Positions 21,560 through 33,293 are shown, counted from the stretch's first letter. The stretch is DNA of 64,000 nucleotides from Aristolochia californica (GCA_029961685.1 JARWKL010000010.1:22542067-22606066), one strand, 5' to 3'. Numbers and translations: made by a program. Notes: generated from the letters alone by a model not told the origin.

Positions 21560-22800
21560 ATATTGTTCAAGAATCGAATTTTTCTCCATCCGACCACGCC
21601 ACTCATTCCCACCATATTATCTACCTTTTTATTGGCGGGGCATGAAACGTAGTGTTGCGGACTATGTGATAGCTTGCCAGATTTCTCAGCGGAACAAAGC
21701 GGAGTCCTTAAGCCCCGTCGGGATGCTCCAGCCCCTTCAGTTACCTTCACAGGTATGAGCAGATATATCCGTGGACTTTATTGATGGACTTTCCCCATCC
21801 TCGGGCAAATCAGTTATTTTTGTAGTGGTCGACCGTTTGTCCAAATATGGACATTTCTTGGCCCTGGCTCATCCATATACAGCGACTCATGTCGCCCAGC
21901 TCTTCATGGATCACATTGTCAGACTTCATGGCGTGTGCCAGTGTCTATTACCAGTGACAGAGATGTTGTCTTCATCATTACTTTCTGGAAAGAATTCTTC
22001 AAGCTGTAAGGGACAAAGTTGGCATTCTCCTCAGCCTACCACCCGCAGACAGATGAACAAACAGAGGTCGTCAATCGTACAATTGAGATGAACCTCCATT
22101 GTTTTGTCAGGAATTCGCCTAAAAGTTGGGTCAGGTGGCTTGCTTGGGCGGAGTTATGTTATAACACATCGTATCACACCGCACTCAACACAACTCCTTT
22201 CAAGATCATTTATGGCAGAGTTCCCCCTCGGCTCTTATCATATGATACTGTCTCTTCTAAGGTGGCAGCTCTAGACCAGGCATTGGCAGACCGTGATGCC
22301 ATGCTTAGCCAGGTACGCGCTCATTTACTGGAAGTTCAACTTACAATGAAAGCAAATTATTATAAACAGCATCGCTACTTGATCTTTTCTCTGAGAGATT
22401 ATGTGTGGCTTTGTCTCCAACATTACCGCCAACTCTCCCTTACGGCCTCCAAACGTCACAAATTGTCACCCAAGTTTTATGGCCCCTTCCAAGTTCTGGA
22501 ACGCATTGGCGCAGTAGCCTACCGTTTGCAGCTTCCACCTGACGTAAAGCTTCATGATGTTTTCCACGTCTCTCAGTTAAGGACTTCACCGGCAACTCTC
22601 CGTTGCTCCACACCACTTCAGGAGGGACATGTGTTATCTACTCCGGCTCAGATGTTGTAGGCTCACCGAGTTCAGGGCGACTAGGAGATTTTAGTGTAGT
22701 GGGCTGACACTGATCCAGTCGACACTACATGGAAGCCTTTGGCGTTTTTTAGGGCTCTCTACCCCACTTTTGAGCTTGAAGACAAACTCTTTCTCTAGGA
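21560..22800 (+). pseudogene. G2 integrase with chromodomain-like tail, remnant
   Basis: Blocks are ADISVDFIDGL (first Asp), VVVDRLSKYGHF, SDRDVVF (second Asp, shifted frame), FSSAYHPQTDEQTEVVNRTI (Glu), LCYNTSYHTA, then the GPY-type HKLSPKFYGPFQVLERIG and LHDVFHVSQL. 22019-22660 is open for 213 codons. The tail ADTDPVDTTW and FELEDKLFL ends at a stop before the purine tract. Confidence 0.88.
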
Positions 22801-22809
22801 GGGGGGTGA

Positions 22810-23188
22810 TGTTATGGAATCCATAGCATCCAGAGTAACAGGCAGACGTAGGAGTTAATTTTATGTAATTTCCCTTTCATGTATTAGGATGGCTTAATTG
22901 TACTTTCTCATAACTTATGCCCTTGGTTTAGGGCTGAATGTTTTGCGTCCCTAATCCTTTTATTAAGGAGGACGGGTAGGAATGGAACTCAAGCATTGAA
23001 TTGGAAAATAGAGTAGAGGTCGGATTCTCCCTTTCTGAGGTCCAAGGTTGAGTCTCCTTCTAGGCTCAATCCATCCCTCACCATTGCACGCTCGAAGCAT
23101 AGAAAATTCATCTCTTCGTCAATAGCCAATCTAGAGGAAAGAGGAGAAAGAAGGGTGACGAGATCCGTGGCAAGGGCAGATCCTAACA
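22810..23188 (+). repeat. G2 3' LTR
   Basis: TGTTATGGAATCC to ATCCTAACA, after a purine tract (AGGAGGGGGGTGA, about 22797-22809). Confidence 0.9.
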
Positions 23189-23226
23189 TCCCTACGCTTC
23201 CTCGTGCTAGATCCAGGACCGTAACA

Positions 23227-23383
23227 TTTGGTATCAGAGCAGGCGCTACGTCGTGATTTCGACTTCCAGCAAGCGCGGGTGCTCGCAAACCCCTGACGCA
23301 GGTCATACTGTGATAATGTAACAGCGCCCCTCATCGCTATGTGTTAAGCCGCCATGGTCGTCAGCTCGCGAAGGTGGGATGTA
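23227..23383 (+). mobile_element. TRIM-type internal region joined to LTR-B
   Basis: Primer site TGGTATCAGAGC at 23229-23240, a T-loop-like word GATTTCGACTTCC (23254-23266), and a CGCGAAGGTGGGATG end resembling the end of the TRIM at 35415. The 5' neighbour is LTR-B instead of an 82-bp LTR, as also at 28784-28936. Confidence 0.65.
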
Positions 23384-24050
23384 TTGTTGTGGTCCTGGGT
23401 TAAGTACCTATTGTAAAACAGAGTAAGCTCAACTCAGGAACGTCTCAACAGCAATCAAGAAGAAAGTCAACACTGATCTCTATTTAAATACAAACGGATT
23501 TTGTCCCACCACTCTTAGAAGAGTTTCAATGGCTTTTGGACTTACAAAAGAAGAAACTAAAATAAAACGAACAGGGAATAGGTATGATTCTGGATACCAA
23601 TTGTTGTTGAAGAACACCTCTATTTATAGGTGTTTTACAGCACTCAATCGAGGAAGACAGCTGGGAGACAACTACGGAAATGATGAAAGGAAGCTTCTCT
23701 TCTCTTCTGACGGCGATGGAGGCCTCTGTACGCTGCAACGGTCAGTACAGAGTGCGCCTCTTTTTTTCACTGCGTCGTTGGACCCCTTCGGGGCTGACTC
23801 CCCAAACCCCGCCTTCATTTTACAGTTTCTTCACATATAACCATTGCGGTCACAATTTGACCTCATCAGCGTCTAAGCCGGAACCGCTAACTAATTTACT
23901 CACTATCGACATTTGCGCTCCTCATAATTGGGGGCCAATGAATACATTACATTAACAGTAACTTGAGAGAGGTGGGCATTGACACACTAACACTTATACT
24001 TTCCGCTCCTAACAAGTCAGTCTTTTGGGTAGTATTGGCTAGGTGCTTAA
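23384..24050 (+). repeat. 82-bp TRIM-type LTR, split by a solo LTR
   Basis: Left part 23384-23411 and right part from about 23998 to 24050. The last bases (CA) are replaced by copia RNase H sequence. Confidence 0.75.
23412..23992 (-). mobile_element. solo LTR (581 bp), copia-like
   Basis: TG...CA ends (plus strand TGTAAAACAG to CACTAACA) lie inside the 82-bp LTR, flanked by CCTAT (23407-23411) and CTTAT (23993-23997), an imperfect duplication. On the minus strand CTATAAATAGAGGTG is the likely TATA region. No internal domain is present. Confidence 0.65.
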
Positions 24051-24051
24051 C

Positions 24052-24512
24052 TACAGACTGGGCTGGATCCCCGGATGACAGAAAATCTACTTCGGGATAT
24101 TGTACAATGGTTGGAGGGAACTTGGTTACATGGAGAAGCAAGGAGCAAAATGTAGTTGCAAGGTCTAGTGTAAAAGCATAATACAGGATGGCACACACAG
24201 TTAGTGGGCTTCTATGGATTTAATCCCTTCTCAATAAATTGGGATTCTATAAAGAAACTCCTATGGATCTATATTGCAATAATCAGGCAGCAATAAATAT
24301 CACGTCAAATCCAGTCTTCCATGAGAGAACAAAGCATATTGAAGCAGATTGCCATTTCATTCGACAAAAATTCCAAACCGGTATATTATCACTTAAACAT
24401 ATATCTTCACAAAGCCAACCCGCAAGCATTCTCACCAAACCAATCACTCATAAGATCTTGTCGACCATATGCAGCAAGTTGGGCATTTACGAAGTTTTCT
24501 CACCCCCAACTT
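24052..24512 (+). pseudogene. copia C5 RNase H fragment
   Basis: GGNLVTWRSKEQNVVARSS, then a stop, then from 24239 [28 protein letters not shown] and [19 protein letters not shown]. Two stops lie near 24178-24232. YCDNQ has become YCNNQ, losing a conserved RNase H Asp. Confidence 0.85.
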
Positions 24513-24521
24513 GAGGGGGAG

Positions 24522-25027
24522 GGTTATAATGTGGGACCCACCATGGTTTCACGAGCTGGTGAGACCCACCTTGAAAATGTGAGATGGCATGATGGGTCAT
24601 CACACGAGCTGGCATGAGTTGGAAGATTTGAAGATCAAGTGGGATCCACCATTATAACCACAAGCTAGCATCCTTATCATAGGATCAAGTGCATCATAGA
24701 ATAGTTTGAGTTTGAGTTTGAGTTTGAATTATGTTAGTCTTCTAATTATGTTAAGTTATTTAATTATGATAGACTTATCTTTTAGAGTTACAGTTTGGGT
24801 GTAATTAAGAGAATGGTAGTTTAATTGTACTTGGACTCTACTACTTTTCTCTACTATAAATAGAGGTGTTTGTACTCAAATTATAATAAGAAAGAAGTAG
24901 TTCTCCACTCCTCATCTAGTGAAGCCTTCCTCTCTAGCATACCCGAAACCTCTCTCTCTCTCTTCTTTTTTCTTTTTCCCTCTCTCACCTTGCTCTAGAT
25001 TTCAGTAAAGGGGTCCTAAATTCAACA
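24522..25027 (+). repeat. C5 3' LTR (about 506 bp)
   Basis: Follows TTGAGGGGGAG; starts GGTTATAATGTGGGACCC (TG mutated) and ends AATTCAACA. TATA box at 24854-24863. A short TTTGAG tandem lies near 24705. Confidence 0.8.
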
Positions 25028-25631
25028 ATAAATATGACTCCTATCATAAGGAAAGTTTAAGCCAAGCTTGGGTGAAAAACCAGCCATGAGTTCTTGAGTT
25101 TTTTAAGAAAAAAAAAGACTTAAACTAATATTGAATGAGTAATTGATTTACTCCACTTAAGGCACAATTTTTGGTGTGTTTGGAGCCTGATTCAATGGCT
25201 AATATAGGGGATAAGAACTTATCTTTATTTGAAAGTGGCTGGTATTTGAAAGAAGATTGTTCAATTTTGATTAAGAGGACTATTTTCAAATTTGAACTAT
25301 GGATGTTTTTGGCAAACATGAGTCTCCAAAGATTGAGGTCTAAGTTTGAATACAAGTTCAAATTGTTTTGAACCCTTAAAAGTCCTACTTGGGTTAAAAT
25401 TCGGTTTGGGAGGAAAATTCCCTTACTCGAGTTACCTATTTTTTCGGTAGAATATCATTACTTTATGTGGCTCCCAAGCTTTATGAAGTCACCTTACTTC
25501 AGTCCCAATCAGCTCTTAAATAATGGGTTATAGCAATTGGCACATCTAAATTGGGATTTTAGTTTGATTGGATCTCAATTGGAATTACTGCTCTTCATGT
25601 TTGTGCTTTACTAAACATTTGTTAAATTAAG
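25028..25631 (+). other. non-coding stretch before copia C3 gag
   Basis: No gene seen. It may be the 5' untranslated region of C3, but neither a matching 5' LTR nor a primer site is visible. Confidence 0.4.
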
Positions 25632-25660
25632 ATGGCTTAAGGAAATACTAGTAAGAGTGA

Positions 25661-26096
25661 TGTTGATTTTAGGACTCCATGAATTTAGCTCATGGAGAAA
25701 AAAGAAGATAAACCCATTGGGAGAAACTGGAGGAAGAAGGGTTATGGACTAGATTATTCTTAACCCTCCACCTAAAGCTCTATTTATAGATTAATGAAAC
25801 TACTATATTACACTAATACCCCTGAACTTAGGGTTTAGGATTTAGGGTTTTAACCCTGAAACTTTAAATTAATTACATCAATGTCATCTCTATGAGATGA
25901 CCCTTTATTTACCATCAAGCCATCAATGTATGTGGGCCTATGGGCATTCTCCTTGATCTATGGGCCTTGGGCCCATATTCTATATCTCTTGGTTGCATGG
26001 GTCTTCCTTGGTCTTATGGGCTTGGGCCCATCTTCTAATACACTTAGATTTGTGGGTCTTCCTTAGTCGTGTGGGCTTGGGCCCTATCTTCCAACA
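25661..26096 (-). repeat. C2 3' LTR
   Basis: Minus strand TGTTGGAAGATAGGGCCC to AATCAACA; TATA region CTATAAATAG near 25785. Several telomere-like GTTTAGGG words lie near 25840. Confidence 0.82.
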
Positions 26097-26391
26097 CTCC
26101 ACCTCAAGCTAGGGGTGAGAGAACAACATGAACTCCCAGTTTGTTGCAAATGATGTATAAAATATTTTTTTATGTATAATATGCCTTCATCTTCCTACAT
26201 TCCCCCTCACGCTTATGCTCTCGTTCATGAGGCTCAACTAGTATAATATTTGAGAGAATAAATCACTCCTAACCGCTAAGACATTGCTCTGAAGTGTCCA
26301 CCTCCACTACTGTGTCCCTCCATAGGACAACGACTCTCAAGTGGTAGAGTAATATATGATATTAATGGGGGGAAGTAACAAAAATATAATA

Positions 26392-26745
26392 ATAAGTTCC
26401 TTCGTCATGGACTCCCAACCACAAATAATATTGATATTTTTTATAGGGATGAAGTTCCTCCGTCATGGACTCCCAACCACAAATAAATTTGATATTTTTT
26501 ACAGGGATGAAGTTCCTCTGTCATGGACTCGCAACCACAAAAATTTGATAGTTTTAACACGGATGAAATTCCTCCATTATTGACTCCCAACCACAAATAA
26601 ATTTTATTTTTTTTACGGGGATGAAGTTCGTCCGTCATGGACTCCCAACCACAAATAATGTTGATATTTTTTACAGGTATGAAGTTCCTCCATCATGGAC
26701 TCCCAACCACAAAAATTTGATATTTTTTATGGGGACATAAATAAA
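26392..26745 (-). repeat. 58-bp tandem repeat, six copies
   Basis: TCATGGACTCCCAACCAC recurs at 26405, 26463, 26521, 26577, 26635 and 26693 (spacing 56-58). A related shorter array in the opposite orientation is at 31840-31985. Confidence 0.85.
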
Positions 26746-28241
26746 TAATGGTATGAGGTTACCTCTTCTTCAATAATAAAGTCTCAACAAAAGAGACACT
26801 TTAGTAGCAGGTGAAATGGGCTTAGCTTGGGCCCATTTAACACGAACCAAAATGATCCTTATAAAAGGGCCCATGAAATAATCCAGTGTACATATTTGTT
26901 TTAAATAATATGCTGACCAAAGAATAATCTGTCAATGCTTCAAAAATAATAATCCATCCAGAGAAAAAATTTACCGACTTGCGCCAAAATATGTATTAAC
27001 TTTGGGCATGTATTCCGAGGTAGAAAATAAGTGACCCAAGTCAGTTGACCCAGACCCGAGTTGACCCGGTCTAGGTTGACCTAGACCGAGTTGACCCGGT
27101 CTAGGTTGACCTAGACCGAGTTGGTCTGGGTTGACTCAGTCTGGCTGGTGCAGAAACAATACCCTCGGGTTGGGTGGGAAAGCTGGCCCGCTAGTCCGAA
27201 TTGATTTGGGCGAGTCCAGGTCTTTGCTGAACAGAGCGGCTCGGACTTTAATAAATCATGTTTCCTAAGTTTGGAAATAAGAAATATTTTGTATCTCCTT
27301 CTTCCTCTCCGACTCTCGGCCAGCGGAAAACAGAGATCTTCAGAAGGAAAGTTTCCGAATAACAGCAATCCCAGTGTTCTGGAAGAGGCAACATTTATTT
27401 CGAAAACATTAACTTCGTCTTCTCGTCGGCACCGATGGGTCGTCTTCCTCGACGCCGAAGCTGTAATGGACTTAGTGACGAAGAAAATTTGCCGGAACCA
27501 GTATTTTGGACGAAGTAAGCGGCTCAGGCAGAGAATTTTTTCCCGCAAGATGTCATCGCCTTTGGCCTCTCGGCCAAACAGAGCCGAAACAGAGACAGCA
27601 GCAATCATTTTTCTCGGCTAAGTGGAAGGAAATAGCCGGTGAAGTTAACCGAGGTTCTCTGCGCGCGGCCCAGACCACCAGGGTTCACCTCTCCAGTCCC
27701 CGTCGACGAGCGGCTATCAGTCGCCCTGCGTCCCACTTCTCCTGTCGGCAACCAGACGCGGCGCCGCTGCAACTAAGGGTATTTTGGTGGCGCAACGTCG
27801 TTGTGGCAAGCGATATTGCCCTGTGGTGAGTTCCGCCGGGAAATTTTTGGCGTGAGGAAGGCGAAAACCGTCCAGAAATGGTAACAAAGCAGGCGGGATC
27901 ATTCCGCCAGCGTCATCGGCAATATTCTGTTGTCTTCAACCTCCAAAACTGAACAACTCGTCTTGTCGCAGGAAGGTGAATTCCGGCAATGGAGCTGGCT
28001 GGCTGGTGGGTGTCTGGGATGTTGCCCAGCAGAATTAGAGAGAGCTTACCGGCAATAATATTGCCCAATATGAAACAGAACTTTAGCCATAAAAAAGGTC
28101 TTCGGCAGAAGCCCATGAGCATGGTCACACAAAGAGAATAGCAGCAGAAAAAGAAAAAAAACACTAATATCTAGCAAATATGAAAAAAAACCAAAGGAGA
28201 ATGAGATATGAAAAACCATAGTTTGAGTTCTAAAATTGAAA
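26746..28241 (-). other. C2 interior, non-coding
   Basis: No retroviral domain is readable. 27040-27145 holds a 30-bp tandem unit (GTTGACCCGGTCTAGG type). The best open frame (27608-27111, minus) has no recognisable domain. Similar sequence occurs in C6, so this is the leader of the family. Confidence 0.6.
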
Positions 28242-28464
28242 GCTAAAATACCATGTTGATTTTCAGGACTCCATGAATTTAACTCATGGAGAAAAAGATG
28301 AGAGAAAACCATTCGAAGAAAACTGGAGAAAGAAGGGTTATGGACTTGATTATTCCTAACCCTCCCCCTGTAGCTCTATTAATAGATTAATGAAACTACT
28401 ATATTATAATAATACCCCTGAACTTAGAGTTTAAGATTTTAATCGTAAAACTTTAACTTAATTA

Positions 28465-28783
28465 TGTTATGTACGCAATAATATTATTATTTTAATAGTT
28501 TTTTATTAATTTACTTTATTTTATTTCAGTTTTAAGCCACAGAGGTATTTTTGGAATATTTTATTTATAGGAGTATTTTTGTAATATTTTATCTTAAACC
28601 TTGTAAGGGTCAACCCTATTTTAGGGGTAAGAGTAATAAGAAAGACAAATATTGATTTTAGGTTAAACAGACTTGAAGTTCTCCTTGACGAACTCTAGGG
28701 TTTTAAAGCTTCCTTTTGACTTGATTTTTATCGTCTCTCTTTTCTTCCCTACGAATCCCTGTGTCAGATCCGGGACCATAATA
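28465..28783 (+). repeat. LTR-B, 5' LTR of X3 (319 bp)
   Basis: TGTTATGTACGCAATA to CGGGACCATAATA; primer site TGGTATCAGAGA at 28786-28797. Confidence 0.85.
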
Positions 28784-28936
28784 TTTGGTATCAGAGATAG
28801 TGTTACGTCCTGAGTTCGATTCCCAACGAACGCGAGTGATCGCGAACCTCGAAATGCAGGGTTTCCCGATTAGGCTAGGTCCCTCATCGCTATGTGTTAA
28901 GACGTCGTGGTCATCGGCTCTTAAGGACGGGTGTGA
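28784..28936 (+). mobile_element. TRIM-type internal region in X3
   Basis: Same module as 23227-23383: primer site, T-loop-like GAGTTCGATTCCC (28812-28824), and a GGACGGGTGTGA purine-rich end before the 82-bp LTR. Confidence 0.7.
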
Positions 28937-29018
28937 TGTTGTGGTCATAGGTTAATTACCTATGTCTTCCGCTCCTAACAAGCCGGTTTTTTGGGTAGTA
29001 TTGGCTAGGTGTTTAACA
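28937..29018 (+). repeat. 82-bp TRIM-type LTR in X3
   Basis: TGTTGTGGTCATAGG to GTGTTTAACA. It is followed by a second full primer site, TGGTATCAGAGC, at 29021-29032. Confidence 0.85.
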
Positions 29019-29032
29019 ACTGGTATCAGAGC

Positions 29033-29640
29033 AAGAAAGAACACAATAAATGATTCTTCATTCCAAGAATTATGTATGGACATGCACACCGATTTGGAAG
29101 CCCTACTTGCATGGTATGGAGCATCTGACGAAACATGGCGTGCATCTTTCATTGAACGTTCTGCAAGGGTGAAACTCGCTGCCGCAAGGGAGAAACTCGC
29201 TGTCGCAGAAAAGAAGGTCATACGACCGAAATTCTCCTTGCATGAAAAATTAACAGAATGAGAGGCAACAAATGCTCTCTTGAATGGAAATCCTCAACTC
29301 ATTGTTGCGATAGATAAAATAGTTGCTAGAGACGCTCTCTCGGACGGGCAGGAGACGCAAGAAATCAGAGATCCCTTTGTCTCTCCAGCGGTGGTGAAAT
29401 CCAAAATTGGGGACTCAACAATTACTTCATAGGAAAATCCGAAATGGGATTCGGCATCAAATCCTTTATCGTTGGACACCATACACCTCCCCGAACTGAA
29501 GACGTATGAAATCCGAGAGCTCTCTGTCTCGGAAAAGCTCCTCGAACTTCCGAAATTCAACGGCGGGGACACTGATGTTTGGAAATCAGAGGGGTATTCC
29601 ACAACCCCTTTCTCACGGGAGGCCACATGTCTTCCATAGG
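29033..29640 (+). other. X3 gag-like leader, broken
   Basis: 29081-29261 reads DMHTDLEALLAWYGASDE and ERSARVKLAAAREKLAV, then a stop. The following 29300-29640 (SLDTIHLPELKTYEIREL type) is matched by the leaders of X4 (37430-37600) and X5 (45900-46130). It is probably the relic gag/leader of the family; no domain is recognised. Confidence 0.45.
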
Positions 29641-30598
29641 TGACGAAAAAAATGGAACTAGAGGATTTGGCAAACTCAAATCCGGAGATCGAATCTGCGG
29701 TAGCCGAACCAAAAGGCATGTTCGTCGTTGAGCAGAAAGGTTCTAAATTTCCACCACAATTTGATGCTATTTGCAATCGAAAAAAGAGGAGGCATCGGCG
29801 GCAACAAATCCACGGGTATTTGGCTTTCGGATTCTTACTCTCACTCACAATCTCGCTCTCGGCAGCCCAGTGGGAAACCATCTTCAACAAAATTGGGGGT
29901 AAGCTTCGGAAACACGCTCGAATTTTAGGACAAAACGAGTCTTTTATGGCATTGATGTGGTTGAAAGGAGCTTAACAGCAGCAACGCTACTCGAAATTTG
30001 GGGACGAAGGTGCTCTGTTTCGTGAAGCAGAGAAACAGTGCCCAAGTGATGGAATTTCGGCTTGGGTGTATGCATTTGGAGATGAAATTTTTCAGAGGAT
30101 GCCGGGATCCATAAAAATAATTTTTTGGGGACGTCTGAAAAAAAAAATTTGGTGGCTTTGTTGTTTTGTTGACGCACACATTACCTGTGGGTTTGTTCGT
30201 TGTCAAATTGAAAAGGTGGGGATTAATTTTTTGGGTTCCATTCGTTATGGTTTTCTTGGTGAAGCAATTGTGGCAAATCACGCATAAGAGGTTAATATTG
30301 TGCATATCCCGTATTTGTTTGTGCTTAATGTGATGCTCTTGCATGATAAGCAGGTTAAATTTGAGAAGGCAGTAGATGCTGCTCTAGCGGTTGAGGAGCT
30401 TAATTTTTTGGGTCCATTGTCTGTAGTAATGAGAGAAGGAGATAGAAATTCCTAATATTTTGGCTTTGTTAACTTTGAGAATGCAGAAGTATACATTAGT
30501 ACGGTATCTACTAATAAGGATGCATTCGTGCTGAATGATTACTATTCGTGTTGCAACTACGGATGGGTATGTTGAGCAAGATGAATGGACAAGTAGAA
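29641..30598 (+). pseudogene. PABP-derived pieces in X3
   Basis: 29640-29975 is family leader shared with X1 (ALMWLKGA). From about 30150 come PABP-like pieces: a VHIPYLFVLNVMLLHDKQV block, VDAALAVEELN, then VMREGDRNS, a stop, YFGFVNFENAEVYISTVS and KDAFVLNDY, i.e. RRM linker joined to RRM3. Unlike X1 no PPR piece lies between them, so X3 may represent a state before the PPR insertion or after its loss. Confidence 0.6.
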
Positions 30599-31565
30599 TG
30601 TTATGGTCCCTAGCCATGGATCTAGTAACTCGGCGAGTTGAATATGAATCCAGCACTGTTTGAGGGTTTCTTATCACGTTTTTTGTGAAAATAACTCTCT
30701 TATACTTCTCCTTTCACGTTAGGATTGAAAAGGATTTTCCTTTTCTCAATTATAGATGCAACAAGCAAGTTAAAGGACTGTTTAAGCACTTAGATATGAA
30801 ACCCCTCTTTTATGATTCAAGACAAGAGGGTTTTACTTGCTGTAATGACTCAAGAACAACCCCTTTCCTTTTACTGAATTCATTCCCCTTGAAAAGGAGT
30901 TTCCTTTTCTTAATTATGAATGAACCCAGCTAGTCAAGGAAGCTCCTTGAGGCCCCAACGTGGAACCCCCTTTCTTATGGCTCACGTCAAGGTAGGGTTT
31001 CCAATTTTATGCAGCACTGGTTCCTTACGTAAAAGAGAAACATAAATCTAATCTTAATGCTTGGAATAAGATTAACAAATACCTCTTGACATCAACACCA
31101 ATCCAGCAACCAGAATTCGTCCTCCTTCCTGGTTAGCTCATGCCAACCCTTCTCCAAATACCTCTTGACGTCAACACCAATCCAGCAACCAGAATTTTCG
31201 TGAAAGAGATGACCTCTCTTGTAGCTCGAAAGAGAAAGGTAATTCCTCTTCCTTTTCCTTCCAAGATCTCCTCAAAGACTCCCCAATGGATGCAGCAAAC
31301 CCCCAAGAGAGTTCACACCAAGAATCCTAGAATAGAGAGCCTAGAAGGAACCTAAATTACCCTAGATTATGCTAATTCCGAACTTGCTTTATTTCTCCAT
31401 CCTTACCCCTTAAATAGGGTAATTAACATCAACATAGGTTAGGGTTATTAAACCCAATTCTACCCCTACCTTTAAGTCTTATTACAAATCAATAAAATTC
31501 GAAATTAAAAGCAACATAAATAATAAAAGTAAAGTAGATGATTCAGTCTTATTGAGTCCATAACA
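30599..31565 (-). mobile_element. solo LTR of the G3 gypsy family (967 bp)
   Basis: Plus strand TGTTATGGTCCC to GAGTCCATAACA is the reverse complement of the G3 LTR. It is flanked by TAGAA at 30594-30598 and 31566-31570. No internal sequence: classic LTR-LTR recombination product. Confidence 0.92.
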
Positions 31566-31570
31566 TAGAA

Positions 31571-32358
31571 GAAGTTCAAGAAATATGTATTTTATTTCAT
31601 ATATTATGAATAAGTTTATGTGACTAAAATATTCAAGAAAGGGGGAGCACAAAAGATGAAATTTGTGCATCTAAGAAGAAATTTTTATATAGGATTATTT
31701 CATGGGTTCTTTTACAAAGTTTATTATTTGGTTTGTGTTATATGTGTTGGAAGATGGTCGTGTTATATACAGCTATTATGTCTCTATGGGGACATTATTA
31801 TTGAAGAAGAGGTGGCCTCATATCATCATTTATTTTACCCCATCAAAAAAATATCACAGTTGGGAAACCATGATGGGCCCTGTCAAAAAAAATCATGGTT
31901 GGGAAACCTTGACGAATGATACCCTATCAAAAAATATCACGGTTGGGAAACCATGATAGGCTCTGTCAACCATGACGGAGGAACTTATTATTACATCTAT
32001 GTTATCCCCCCTGTAATGGCTTTTATGACTCCTACCACTTGAGAGTCGTTGTCCTGTGGTGGGACAAGGTGGTGGACACTTCAGAGCAATGCCAATAGAC
32101 ACACTACCGATAAAATAGAAGATGGAGTGTGCCCTACATCTAGTATTAGGACTGGAGTATGAAGCAATGGCTTACCGGCTAGGAGTGATTTTTACTCTCA
32201 CTTATATTATGCCAGCAGGGCCTCATGGAAGGACGCAACAACGTGAGGAGGAATGTTGGAAGATGAAGGCATACTGGAAGATGTGCCATTTTATACAAAA
32301 ATATTTTATACATCATTTGCAGCAAGCTGGGAGTTCATGTTGTTCACTCACGCCCAGC
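31571..32358 (+). mobile_element. C2-family internal 3' tail inside X3
   Basis: Plus-strand sequence collinear with the reverse complement of 26100-26760, including the GGTTGGGAAACC tandem words, CCACTTGAGAGTCGTTGTCC and the KLGVHVV-type end. Its LTR is absent; it abuts the last bases of LTR-B. Confidence 0.7.
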
Positions 32359-32601
32359 TATCCGAGACCATAACAAATTACATCAATGTCATCTCGATGA
32401 GATGACCCTTTATTTACCATCCTACCATCAATATATGTGGGCCTATGGGCCTTCTCCTTGATCTGTGGGCCTTGAGCCCATCTTCTATATCTCTTGGTTG
32501 CATGGGTCTTCCTTGGTCTTATAGGTTTGGGCCCATCTTCTAATACACTTGGATATGTGGACCTTCCTTGGTCGTGTGGGCTTGGGCTCTGTCTTCCAAC
32601 A

Positions 32602-33150
32602 AGTGGCATACTCAAAATTACTACCATTTCCTTAAGAGGATTATCCAATTATCTTAGTTGGTCTCTATCAGTTAGAAAGTTTCTTATAACACAAGACCTT
32701 CTCAGTCACTTAACCAAGTCTTCACCACTGATTTATGAAGAAAGTCAATTCTATCTAAAGTAGGTTAAGGATGACAATTTGGTGATTAGTTGGCCTATTA
32801 ATAGTACGAAAGAGTATGTAGCTAACAATGTTATCTACTTATAGTCAACCAAACAAATTTAGGACACTTGTACTAAGTCATACTTCTGTACGACGACTTT
32901 ACAAAAGTTATTTGATGTATTGCAAAACATGCTTAATATTAAACAAGGAGACAATATTCATGAATATTTAGCTCAGTTTCAAAGTTTAATTCAAAAGTGG
33001 AAGGTCACTCAATCTTACTCCACTGATATTTTAGTTCAAGAAAGGCAAAGGGAAGCTTTAGAGGCAACAATTTGTTTGGCAAATATCAAACCATACCTTG
33101 ATATTGCTAAGACCCAACTTCTTAGCTCCTTTCGTCCTTTGATGATATAA
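32602..33150 (+). pseudogene. copia C3 gag
   Basis: Continues from ATG 25632 (M-A-stop-GNTSKS) across the C2 insertion: LKITTISLRGLSNYLSWS, KFLITQDLLSHLT, DNLVISW, then QGDNIHEYLAQFQSLI. This is the UBN2-type gag of plant copia elements. Stops at codon 3 and near 32761, 32842 and 32860. Confidence 0.75.
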
Positions 33151-33293
33151 GAGCCACATTGTTGCAAATCCCTAGCCCATGTCCTATCTCGAATAATCAT
33201 GCTTCATCTGCTATGTATTCAGATAATAGAGGTACATCATCCTCCAACTAAGGCCGCGACAAAAATTCTAGAAGAGGTCGAACAAGAGATTGT

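Larger units (their letters stand above)
18229..23188 (+). mobile_element. Ty3/gypsy chromovirus G2, complete ends, decayed
   Basis: 4960 bp bounded by LTRs of 380 bp (18229-18608) and 379 bp (22810-23188), with TCCCT duplicated at 18224-18228 and 23189-23193. The LTRs differ at roughly 12 of the first 180 bases, so the insertion is older than G3. All domains are present as broken reading frames. Confidence 0.93.
17893..23226 (+). repeat. second LTR-B, split by G2
   Basis: The left part is 17893-18228 and the right part 23194-23226. The element G2 sits between them, with TCCCT duplicated. Rejoined, it matches 17520-17888 over its length and is followed by a primer site, so it is a 5' LTR. 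Confidence 0.85.
24051..25027 (+). mobile_element. copia element C5, 3' end only
   Basis: It starts abruptly inside RNase H (DWAGSPDDRKSTSGYC) next to the TRIM LTR and runs through the purine tract to a 3' LTR. Same family as C1. Confidence 0.85.
28465..32376 (+). mobile_element. gene-fragment LTR element X3
   Basis: Flanked by AATTA (28460-28464 and 32377-32381). Contents in order: LTR-B, primer site, TRIM-type interior, 82-bp LTR, second primer site, gag-like leader, PABP pieces, a solo gypsy LTR on the opposite strand, a C2-family 3' tail, and only the last 16-18 bp of LTR-B (GAGACCATAACA). The 3' LTR is otherwise deleted. Confidence 0.8.
25661..32601 (-). mobile_element. non-autonomous copia element C2 (LARD-like), with X3 inside
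   Basis: Minus orientation: 5' LTR at 32382-32601 plus 28254-28464 (split by X3), primer site TGGTATTTTAG (28242-28253), a non-coding interior, a degenerate RNase H tail (about 26100-26200, KLGVH-type), a purine tract and 3' LTR 25661-26096. Flanks are AGTGA (25656-25660) and AGTGG (32602-32606). Without X3 it is about 3.0 kb, like C6 (40145-43057). Confidence 0.8.
28254..32601 (-). repeat. C2 5' LTR, split by X3
   Basis: Parts 28254-28464 and 32382-32601 join at the duplicated AATTA to give a sequence collinear with 25661-26096. Confidence 0.85.

Noticed and set aside
23529..23840. 103-codon frame as a gene
   Set aside because: Lies within a solo LTR; no domain.
27111..27608. 165-codon minus frame and overlapping plus frames as host genes
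   Set aside because: They fall in the non-coding interior of C2; C6 has similar DNA without the same frames, and no domain is recognised.
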